A stretch of DNA of 64,000 nucleotides from Saccharicrinis sp963666825 (GTDB lineage: Bacteria > Bacteroidota > Bacteroidia > Bacteroidales > Marinilabiliaceae), in the NCBI GenBank assembly GCA_963666825.2, contig OY763044.2, forward strand, positions 5,394,001-5,458,000. Reading direction: 5' to 3'. Positions 35,845 to 43,277 of the stretch are shown one piece after another. The translations under genes were made by a program, and so were the position numbers. Numbering within the stretch: the stretch's first letter is position 1; each line of letters opens with the position of its first letter. Under the pieces are notes generated by a model, which made no database searches, had not been told where the DNA came from, and saw only the letters and a program-made list of their open reading frames with translations.

Positions 35845-37278
35845 ATGTCATCAAAAGATAGCCTACTATTTAAAATTGGATTTTATGTAGTTAATATTGA
35901 AGTAATCATATTTATTTTAATAGGACTTGTACTTGTCAACTACTTTACCAGTGAGCAAAATAGTCGTTACGAAAAACAGTTGACTTCGCCATCAATTTTA
36001 ATGTCGAAAGGTCAATTAAGGTATGAGGCTGCTGCTGATAATGAGACACTGCAAAAGATGATTGGAGATTCAATTATTGATTGTATGGTTATTGGCGCAA
36101 ACCTTAAAATTTATTATTCATTAAATGATGAATATAATAATAAAAGAGTAAGTGATATTGAATCTGTATATCAATTTGATGAGTTTAATGGAGACATTAC
36201 CCAGCCGCATTTTGTTGAGGTAGATGATGAAATTGTGGGTATAGCCCCGCTTTACTTTACAAATGGAAAATTTTTAGGCTATTTCTATATTAAGTCTTCA
36301 ACAGAGAAGCTTCAAAATGCCAAAATGAATATTATTTGGTTATTTACAATTGGAGCCATCTTAGCCATAGGTATTTTATCAGGATTGTTATTGTTTATAT
36401 TTAAAAAATACATTGCATCGAGAATAAATAATTTGGTTACCACTTTTGAGGAATTTGAAAAAGGGAACCTTGTTTATCAGAATCAGGATGACAAGAATGA
36501 AAAAGATGAGCTGGGACGCTTAAAGGTTGTTGTTAATAAAGTGTCCGGTCGTTTTAGAGAGGTTATTAATCAGATTAATCAAAATGCAGATGTATTGCTA
36601 AATACCAGTGTTAAGCTAAACGATGATTCAAATACATTGGCAAAGGGTTCATCCGAAATGGCTTCGATTGGTGAAGAAGTTGCATCTTCAATGGAAGAAA
36701 TGGTTTCTAATATTATGCAAAATGCTCAGAATGCCGGACAAACAGAGAAAATTGCATTAACTGCTTCTGAAAAGATGGTGAATGCCGGTACCATGTCAGG
36801 TGAAAGCTTAAATCATATTCAAACTATTTCGGAGCGTATTTCAATTATTAATGATATTGCTTTTCAAACTAATATTTTGGCTTTAAATGCAGCTGTAGAG
36901 GCTGCCAGAGCTGGTGAGGCTGGTAGAGGATTTTCAGTAGTTGCAGCAGAAGTTCGAAAACTGGCAGAAAGAAGTCGTCAGGCGGCAGAAGAAATTAATA
37001 GCCTTTCCGTACAAAGTGTATCATATACATCCAAAACCAGGGAAGAAATAACTCATCTTGTACCTGAGATTCAAAAAACAAGTGAGTTGATAAAAGAGAT
37101 TTCTGTGGCATCTCAAGAACAACAGTCTGGTGCTGATCAGGTGAATAATGCCATTCAGCAATTAAATACCGTTACTCAGATGAATGCTTCCGGAGCTGAA
37201 AATGTATCTGAAAGCGCAGACTCTGTTTCTAAACAGGCACAGAATCTTAAAGAAGCTATTTCGTTCTTTAAAATCTAG
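35845..37278 (+). CDS. Methyl-accepting chemotaxis protein
   Basis: 477 residues: membrane helix 1 (about 10-32), a compact periplasmic domain (33-160), membrane helix 2 (about 163-187), HAMP (about 188-240) and a cytoplasmic signalling domain. The canonical hairpin tip DIAFQTNILALNAAVEAARAGEAGRGFSVVAAEVRKLAERS (split here by description only) marks a CheA/CheW-contact region. No C-terminal CheR-tether pentapeptide was recognised. The upstream binding lipoprotein is presumably its co-receptor. A terminator follows at once. Confidence 0.93.
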   Translation: MSSKDSLLFKIGFYVVNIEVIIFILIGLVLVNYFTSEQNSRYEKQLTSPSILMSKGQLRYEAAADNETLQKMIGDSIIDCMVIGANLKIYYSLNDEYNNKRVSDIESVYQFDEFNGDITQPHFVEVDDEIVGIAPLYFTNGKFLGYFYIKSSTEKLQNAKMNIIWLFTIGAILAIGILSGLLLFIFKKYIASRINNLVTTFEEFEKGNLVYQNQDDKNEKDELGRLKVVVNKVSGRFREVINQINQNADVLLNTSVKLNDDSNTLAKGSSEMASIGEEVASSMEEMVSNIMQNAQNAGQTEKIALTASEKMVNAGTMSGESLNHIQTISERISIINDIAFQTNILALNAAVEAARAGEAGRGFSVVAAEVRKLAERSRQAAEEINSLSVQSVSYTSKTREEITHLVPEIQKTSELIKEISVASQEQQSGADQVNNAIQQLNTVTQMNASGAENVSESADSVSKQAQNLKEAISFFKI

Positions 37279-37301
37279 AAAACAGAAGTTTTAAAAATAT
37301 A

Positions 37302-37340
37302 AAGCCGTCTGAAGATAGTGTTTATTCAGATGGCTTTTTT
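37302..37340 (+). terminator. Rho-independent terminator after the chemoreceptor gene
   Basis: Stem AAGCCGTCTGAA (37302-37313) pairs with TTCAGATGGCTT (37325-37336) through 11 Watson-Crick pairs and one G-T pair, followed by T's to 37340. It closes the binding-protein/chemoreceptor operon. Confidence 0.9.
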
Positions 37341-37350
37341 GTACAACTAA

Positions 37351-37518
37351 ACCCGGATTATGCATTAAAAGATTGTCATGAGCATTGAAAATACAATAAA
37401 ACAAGTACTTGCTGAGACGAGGCATAGCATCGTTCTGGTGAGTTGAAGCAAGTAAGTAAAACATCTTGTTTTGAAGTAGTTTCAATGTGTAGTAGATTTT
37501 TTAATACATATTGCGGGT
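37351..37518. mobile_element. 168-bp MITE-like element with inverted ends and TAA duplication
   Basis: The left end ACCCGGATTATGCATTAAAA (37351-37370) matches the reverse complement of the right end (37499-37518) at 17 of 20 positions. TAA flanks both sides (37348-37350 and 37519-37521), as a 3-bp target duplication would. Three more complementary blocks are nested inside: CATTGAAA/TTTCAATG (37383-37390, 37480-37487), AAAACAAG/CTTGTTTT (37398-37405, 37465-37472) and ACTTGCT/AGCAAGT (37407-37413, 37447-37453). The whole unit can therefore fold as one long hairpin. It has no coding capacity. It resembles a non-autonomous insertion-sequence derivative; the mobilising family is unknown. Confidence 0.65.
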
Positions 37519-37572
37519 TAAATAGAACTCGCAATTATTATTTGGATAATTCAAAACCCTTGATTTTAGTGG

Positions 37573-37971
37573 TCCCCTAATGTGTGGCACCCTTCCCCTA
37601 GTCGAATTGACCTCTCCACTAGATGTTCAGCCCCTCCACTAGACACTTTTACCCGTTCACCAGATGATCTGACCCTCTCCCCTAGAGGTAATGACCCATC
37701 CATTAGCTGTTTTGATGGATCAACTAGATGATTTACTCAGTCAACTAGATGTTTTGACTGGCTCACTAGATGATGTAGCCTGTCCATTAAACCTTTTAAC
37801 CTCCCCACTTGATGATATAACTCTTTCACTAGGCGAATATATCCTTTTAACTAGACTGCTTGATATGTCTACATATGAAAAATCATTACCATTATATGTT
37901 TTGACCCGTCAACTAGAATTATAGTATGGTACACTGGATGATATTATATCTCAACTAAAAATTAAGACAAG
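37573..37971. repeat. Degenerate 21-bp tandem repeat array, 19 units
   Basis: Units share a YCMACTAGATG core followed by a T-rich part and a GACCC-like end. The C of CTAG (or its variant) falls at 37577, 37598, 37619, 37639, 37660, 37682, 37703, 37724, 37745, 37766, 37787, 37808, 37829, 37851, 37872, 37892, 37913, 37934 and 37955. Fourteen of 18 intervals are exactly 21, the rest 20 or 22, and the mean is exactly 21. Ten units keep CTAG. Divergence between units and the 1-base slips argue for an old non-coding array. Its position 284 bases upstream of the 7TM-LuxR genes may be relevant. Confidence 0.85.
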
Positions 37972-38254
37972 ATAATTACCCTACATGGTGCTTTCAATTA
38001 ATTATAAACATGCTTTACCTATCATTATTAATAGTTTGTTACATATGTAATAAACTCTGCTAATATTAAATTAACATGTAATTCCCAGTAAAATAAAAAC
38101 CAAATCTCAGTTGTATAAAAAAATATGTGATTATTATTGCAGGCAATATCCCCCAGATTATATACATTTCATAAACGCATTATTTAATTTATGATAATGG
38201 ATATTTTATTTTAAATTCTTTGTAAACTAAATTATTAAGTTTGTTAGCGATAGT

Positions 38255-39850
38255 ATGCGACTTTCTTTTATATTATTTATATTTTTTATTAAATCAGTAT
38301 TTTGTTTTTCGGCAGATAAAGTAGAAATAGGGTCCATATTTTATCTTGAGGAAGATAAACAAAATATAACCAGTCCTTTTGAAATACGATCGAAGCAATT
38401 TTTGCAGTTGGAGGATAGTGTTCAGCTAACGAAGGAATATGTATGGTTTAAAATACAGATCATTAATCCGGGTAATGAAACATTTTTTAATCTGGGCCTT
38501 AATATAAAATCTGAAGGTAATTCAATTTATCAAGCTTATAAAAACACTATAATAGCCTTTGGGGATGCCTATGTAAAACCCCTATTCAGATTCCAAGAAG
38601 TTAAAAAAGAGCAAAACTGGAAGATTTATATTCCTGCAAATTCTGTTAAGGAGTTTTTTGTAAAGTGTTATCATGTAAGAAAACAACAATTTAACGCTAA
38701 TCAAATTAGCGTTAATAAATTCGATCAATCAATAGTAAGATGGCGTGATTTTCTTTTTATTGGATTTGAAAATGCTGTTTTTATTATAATAATTTTTATC
38801 AGTGTATTTGCATATTTTCTGTTTTATGAAACTGTGTATCTATATTTTATTGCTTATATATTTTCAAACTTAGTAATGTTTTTAGGGGTGCATAATATTT
38901 TTGGGCAATATATATTTAATAATTATTACCTTAATTACACTCTACGAATATTTAGCCCTATTGGATTAATTGCTTATACTTATTTTTTATACGATTCTCT
39001 TAATTTAAAAAATAATCGTCCTCGTCTATATCAGTATTTTCTTCGTTATTTAAAAACAATTTCTAATGTAATCCAGATTCTTTTTATAATTATACTGTTT
39101 GTTGACTACGACTTTTACAATAGGTATATATACATAGATATGCTTTCGCTTAGTACTATTTTTGTATTCATGATCATTTATTCGTTCAAGTATTTTAATA
39201 AGTATGAAAAGTTAATTGCTCTGGGATTATTAATATTGTATTGTTCTGCTTTTATTAGGATATATCAAAATGATTATACCTACTCCTCATTTCATACCAC
39301 TCTAGAAGTTGGATTAATCATAGAGATCTTGATTTTTGCTTATACATTGCTTTATCGAACAAAGCTGGTTATAGCTGAAAAAAAAGCATTGTACAAAAAA
39401 AATACTCAATTAAAAACAAAATTAAACCAGGTTCATTCTGAATTGATTACAGAATCTATTGCATCAATTAAGCAGAGTACTATTATTGATCAATTAAATT
39501 GTAAACCAAATAATGTTATATCAGATACAACTTTAGCTCAGGAAGAGTTAAATCGTATTGAAACTGAGTTAGGGAGAGGTGAGACTAATGAAGAAATATG
39601 GAATAGATTTATGGAGTTGTTTGATAAAGCACATAACAATTTTATTACAAAATTAAAAAGTAAATACCCGCTGTTAACCATTACCGAATTAAGAATTTGT
39701 TGTTTTTTACTTATTTCAATGAAGTCAAAAGACATTGCCAACATCACTGGGAAGACGGAAAGAAATATTGAAGTAATCAGGAATAGAATTCGTAAAAAGC
39801 TCGAAATCTCAAAAGACGTTTCAATACCGGTATTTTTAATGAAAATATGA
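38255..39850 (+). CDS. 7TM-DISM receptor with C-terminal LuxR-type HTH (copy 1)
   Basis: 531 residues: signal peptide (LSFILFIFFIKSVFCFS), a beta-rich extracellular domain (about 25-165, with EYVWFKIQIINPGNETFFNLGL), about seven membrane helices (175-380) as in 7TM-DISM receptors, and a coiled linker (about 385-420). A C-terminal LuxR-like helix-turn-helix (about 465-531) shows TITELRICCFLLISMKSKDIA and TERNIEVIRNRIRKKL. It appears to be a membrane-bound transcription factor that senses an extracellular ligand directly, with no kinase domain. Its gene overlaps the next by 4 bases (ATGA). Confidence 0.85.
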   Translation: MRLSFILFIFFIKSVFCFSADKVEIGSIFYLEEDKQNITSPFEIRSKQFLQLEDSVQLTKEYVWFKIQIINPGNETFFNLGLNIKSEGNSIYQAYKNTIIAFGDAYVKPLFRFQEVKKEQNWKIYIPANSVKEFFVKCYHVRKQQFNANQISVNKFDQSIVRWRDFLFIGFENAVFIIIIFISVFAYFLFYETVYLYFIAYIFSNLVMFLGVHNIFGQYIFNNYYLNYTLRIFSPIGLIAYTYFLYDSLNLKNNRPRLYQYFLRYLKTISNVIQILFIIILFVDYDFYNRYIYIDMLSLSTIFVFMIIYSFKYFNKYEKLIALGLLILYCSAFIRIYQNDYTYSSFHTTLEVGLIIEILIFAYTLLYRTKLVIAEKKALYKKNTQLKTKLNQVHSELITESIASIKQSTIIDQLNCKPNNVISDTTLAQEELNRIETELGRGETNEEIWNRFMELFDKAHNNFITKLKSKYPLLTITELRICCFLLISMKSKDIANITGKTERNIEVIRNRIRKKLEISKDVSIPVFLMKI

Positions 39851-41427
39851 TTGTTAGATTTTATAAAATGATATCAATAATTGTATTTAGTATTTTCAAT
39901 TGCAAGAATCATGGTACATCAATAGTTATCATAAGTTTGTTGTTACTAATCTATTCCGGTAATCCTCTGGAAGGAAAAAATAGAAGTTTACTAAAAATAG
40001 AATCGATATCCTATGCAAAAATTGATAAAGAAAACGATGAGAATGTTACTGAAATAATCAATTCTTCATTTTTATTATGCGATAGTACTTTAAAATTGCA
40101 AAAAGGAAGCTATTGGATTAAATTAAAAATTAAAAACCTTTCAGAAATATCAAATTACACTATAAATGCCGATGCTGTTTGTGATGAAGTTAAAGGCTTT
40201 ATCCCGTTACAAAATTCATTAATTACGCTTGATCAGTATGGTGATATATTTAAAATACCCTCATCAAGTCCAGGCTCTTCAAAGTCTATCTCGTTATACA
40301 TTAAAAAAGGATCAGAAAAAACATTATATATATTATTGAAAAATGTGGTTGATCAAACTATACTAACATCATCCTTTTTGAAAATAGAGCCCAAGACAGG
40401 TGGCGCAAATTTAAAGGAACTATTATTAATAGGTTTTGAACAGGCATTTATTTTGTTTTCTATTATTATTTTCCTTTTTGCGGTTGTACTAAAAAATGAA
40501 AATCTTTATTTATACTTTATAGGATTTTTAGCCATGACATCCATTTTTACTTTGAGTATTCATCAAGTATTTGGAAATTATTTTTTAAAAGGGCGTTATG
40601 AACTAAATTATTATTTTCATGTATTATATTCCATCATATCTATACTCCATTATTTGTGTTTAATTGCAGTTTTAAAATCGGCTAATATTAAACCTAAGCT
40701 ATGGTACATAGTAAAGTATATTGTATTGGTAAGTGTTATTATTCAGGTAATTATTATTAGTATAGCTTTTGTAAATCTTCAAATATGGCATAAATACATA
40801 CCAACCATTAATAGTGTCATTGATATAATAATACTCTCATGTATAATTTATCAGTTTAAAAGAAATACTCATACCAATAGATATATGATATTAGGAATCA
40901 TAGCCTTCTATGGGCTGGATATAATACGAAACTATCTGGCTGGGTTTTCCTTTACAAACTTTTTCTTTCCTGTTGAAATGGGTGTTATGGTTGAATCGGT
41001 ATTCTTTATGATAGCGCTTTATGATAAAGTTAAAATGCTGTTTGTAGAAAAAGATAATTTAAAACATGATTATAAAGTTTTAACTGAGCAAATTGAGATA
41101 TTACAAACCAACGATAACATTAATCAAGCTAACAGACCTAACAATGTGACTCATTATTATTCTAATAATAAAGAAGAGACAGAAATTAGAATTATTAATA
41201 ATTCTATCCAAGATGGATTCTTAGTTCAATTGGCAAAATTATTTCCTGAAATTACTCCAAATGAGATGCGTTTATGTTCTTTGATTAGAAATGGCGCTAC
41301 CTCAAAGGAAATTGCAGAAATGACCAATACAACCGAAAAAAGTATTGAAGTTATGAGAAGCCGAATAAGAAAAAAGATGAATTTAACTCAAGATATTTCG
41401 TTGCAATCGTTTTTAAAATCGCAATGA
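39847..41427 (+). CDS. 7TM-DISM receptor with C-terminal LuxR-type HTH (copy 2)
   Basis: 526 residues with the same architecture as the preceding protein. It has an N-terminal hydrophobic segment (about 25-36), an extracellular beta domain (KGSYWIKLKIKNLSEISNYTINA), membrane helices from about 192 to 400 and a C-terminal HTH (about 460-526: TPNEMRLCSLIRNGATSKEIAEM, TEKSIEVMRSRIRKKM). The 4-base overlap with copy 1 implies translational coupling and perhaps a heteromeric receptor. The two copies are clearly divergent, so the duplication is not recent. The start at 39847 gives a longer N-region than usual; Met8 is an alternative. Confidence 0.83.
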   Translation: MIVRFYKMISIIVFSIFNCKNHGTSIVIISLLLLIYSGNPLEGKNRSLLKIESISYAKIDKENDENVTEIINSSFLLCDSTLKLQKGSYWIKLKIKNLSEISNYTINADAVCDEVKGFIPLQNSLITLDQYGDIFKIPSSSPGSSKSISLYIKKGSEKTLYILLKNVVDQTILTSSFLKIEPKTGGANLKELLLIGFEQAFILFSIIIFLFAVVLKNENLYLYFIGFLAMTSIFTLSIHQVFGNYFLKGRYELNYYFHVLYSIISILHYLCLIAVLKSANIKPKLWYIVKYIVLVSVIIQVIIISIAFVNLQIWHKYIPTINSVIDIIILSCIIYQFKRNTHTNRYMILGIIAFYGLDIIRNYLAGFSFTNFFFPVEMGVMVESVFFMIALYDKVKMLFVEKDNLKHDYKVLTEQIEILQTNDNINQANRPNNVTHYYSNNKEETEIRIINNSIQDGFLVQLAKLFPEITPNEMRLCSLIRNGATSKEIAEMTNTTEKSIEVMRSRIRKKMNLTQDISLQSFLKSQ

Positions 41428-41580
41428 AATACCTCACAAAATGTTTGTGCTAGTTTGTGTATCTACCATAAAAACAGCTGAATATAATTATTGTGAGGTT
41501 TTGTTAAGGTAGATTTATTTTGTTTGAATATTGTTTTATGAAGTTTTGAACTTTAATTGAAAACTTTAAATAAAACAAAC

Positions 41581-43167
41581 ATGAAAAGATTTTTATCTCT
41601 GTTCATAATTATGTGTTGCTCTTATGCAAATAGCTTTTCCCAAACTACTAATTTAAATATTGATTTTGGAAAGCAAGAATTGGATTATTCTACAATAAAT
41701 GTTGGATGTCGTGTATCGCGTACTATTCACCTTTTAAACAATACAGGTGCGGTATGTGAGGTAAATCCCGTTATTAAAAGGGGTGACTTTTTTACTCTTT
41801 CTTCAAATTCCAGCGTAACAATTGAGGATATGGATGCTTACGATTTTGATATAAATTTTGATCCTCTTGAGATCGGAGACGTTCGTGATACAATCGTATT
41901 TGAGTACGACAATCATAATGATTCAATTATTGTAACAGGTAATGCATATTATTCTACAGAGAATAATGCTGGTAATTCAATTAGTTTTGATGGCAGTGAA
42001 GATTTTGTCAATATAGGTACGTTCACAAACCTTACAAAGAAAAGTTTCTCGTTGGAAATGTGGATAAATTCAACAGACAATACTACACGAAGTATTCTTT
42101 GGGGAAGTTATTCATCATCTAGCCTTAACTCATTTAATTTTGAGTTAACTGATCATGGTTATTTAAGAACATATTTAGATGGTAAAAATTGTTATGATGA
42201 TGAGAATGTAGCTGATGGTAATTGGCACTTTGTTGCAACAGTAATAGACTATGAAAATGATTCAGTATATCTTTATGTAGACGGTCGAAAAAAAACGGTT
42301 GTAAGTGATTTGCCTGATCCTTATACAGTTGATAATGAATATATGTTAGCAAAAGATGTTAGAAATGGAAGTCATTTTTATAAAGGAAATATGGATGAAG
42401 TAAGGTTGTGGAGCAAAGCTTTATCTCAGGAAGAAATACAAAATCACTATGCATCTTTGTATGGTAATGAAGATAATTTAGAAGCATACTATCGTTTTGA
42501 TGGCGGATCGGATAACTATGTATATGACTATACCGGAAATAATCATCGAGGTATTTTGTCTGATCAAGACCTTGTATTTTCAACTTCAACAGCTCCTGTT
42601 GGTACCCCTAATTATTTATGTGAACCATCAGATATAGATTTTGGAGAAATTGATATTAATGAAACAGACAATTCTCAGATTTTTACAATTTCAAATACAG
42701 GATTAGGAGTATTAAACCTTCACTTGAGTTCTTCTGATTCCGAAATTTCACTTTCACCTACTTCTGTAGCTATTTTAAGTGGGGAATCTGCAAATGTAAC
42801 TGTTAAAATTACTCCAAATATTGTTGAAGAGTTTACAGGTAGTGTGGATTGTATAGGTAATGTATCTGATCAATCAGTACCCATTACTGCTAGTATTACA
42901 GGAACACCAACAAGTATAGATAATTTAGATAAATTAAATATATCTGTTTTCCCGAATCCGGTAAAGGATCATTTAATCATTAATTCAAGTGAAGAATTTG
43001 TGGGTTCAGAATATTTTATTTACGCTCTTACAGGAGCTGTTGTAGTGAATGGAGTGATTAATAGTAATGAACTTAATATTGATATGGGTCAACTTAGTTC
43101 TGGAATTTACACCTTAAGTATAATTTTAAATCAAAAGGAGTTTACTTATAAGTTAGTTAAGAAATAG
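41581..43167 (+). CDS. T9SS-exported LamG/choice-of-anchor-D surface protein
   Basis: 528 residues from ATG 41581 (signal peptide FLSLFIIMCCSYANSFS); a TTG eight codons upstream was rejected. There are two ASH/HYDIN-like 'choice of anchor D' beta-sandwiches (about 30-125 and 350-430), a LamG/concanavalin domain between them (about 135-300, with SFSLEMWINSTD, GNWHFVATVID and GNMDEVRLWSKALSQEEI) and a type A T9SS sorting domain at the end (FPNPVKDHLIINS). It is a surface-exposed binding or adhesion protein, with the LamG part as the likely ligand binder. Placed just after the two membrane-bound regulators, it is a plausible target of them. Confidence 0.88.
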   Translation: MKRFLSLFIIMCCSYANSFSQTTNLNIDFGKQELDYSTINVGCRVSRTIHLLNNTGAVCEVNPVIKRGDFFTLSSNSSVTIEDMDAYDFDINFDPLEIGDVRDTIVFEYDNHNDSIIVTGNAYYSTENNAGNSISFDGSEDFVNIGTFTNLTKKSFSLEMWINSTDNTTRSILWGSYSSSSLNSFNFELTDHGYLRTYLDGKNCYDDENVADGNWHFVATVIDYENDSVYLYVDGRKKTVVSDLPDPYTVDNEYMLAKDVRNGSHFYKGNMDEVRLWSKALSQEEIQNHYASLYGNEDNLEAYYRFDGGSDNYVYDYTGNNHRGILSDQDLVFSTSTAPVGTPNYLCEPSDIDFGEIDINETDNSQIFTISNTGLGVLNLHLSSSDSEISLSPTSVAILSGESANVTVKITPNIVEEFTGSVDCIGNVSDQSVPITASITGTPTSIDNLDKLNISVFPNPVKDHLIINSSEEFVGSEYFIYALTGAVVVNGVINSNELNIDMGQLSSGIYTLSIILNQKEFTYKLVKK

Positions 43168-43220
43168 ACCTTTGAAAAAGGACAATTTTATTGTGGGATA
43201 ATTAATCTATGATAAAATGA

Positions 43221-43258
43221 AAGAGGTTGTTTCACAACATAGAAAACAACCTCTTTTT
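43221..43258. terminator. Terminator between convergent genes
   Basis: A 12-bp perfect stem AAGAGGTTGTTT (43221-43232) / AAACAACCTCTT (43244-43255) with an 11-base loop and T's after it. It lies between the LamG gene (+) and the hybrid regulator (-). The A-rich left flank may let it work in both directions. Confidence 0.85.
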
Positions 43259-43277
43259 ATAACTTCTGATTATATAA

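Larger units (their letters stand above)
37279..38254. other. Large gene-free stretch with terminator, MITE-like element and 21-bp repeat array
   Basis: This 976-base region holds, in order, the terminator at 37302-37340, an inverted-repeat element at 37351-37518 and the tandem array at 37573-37971. About 280 AT-rich bases upstream of the 7TM-LuxR pair follow, including a perfect palindrome TTACATATGTAA (38039-38050). The only longer frame, 37691-37924, is a by-product of the 21-bp repeat and is not called as a gene. Confidence 0.7.

Noticed and set aside
37510..37535. Hairpin ATTGCGGGTT/AACTCGCAAT as a terminator
   Set aside because: It has no T-run and overlaps the right end of the MITE-like element; the upstream gene is already closed by the terminator at 37302-37340.
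37691..37924. 77-codon frame with LDD-rich heptads
   Set aside because: It lies wholly inside the 21-bp array, where a period divisible by three keeps a frame open by itself. Units with 20 or 22 bases break the frame on both sides, and a stop lies directly upstream. It was therefore treated as a by-product of the repeat.
37573..37971. CRISPR array
   Set aside because: There are no unique spacers between conserved repeats; the units are directly adjacent, divergent and only 21 bp, and no cas gene is near.
38236..38243. TAAGTTTG as promoter of the 7TM-LuxR pair
   Set aside because: It matches the -7 consensus, but transcription would start only a few bases before the ATG, and the nearest TTTG upstream is too close.
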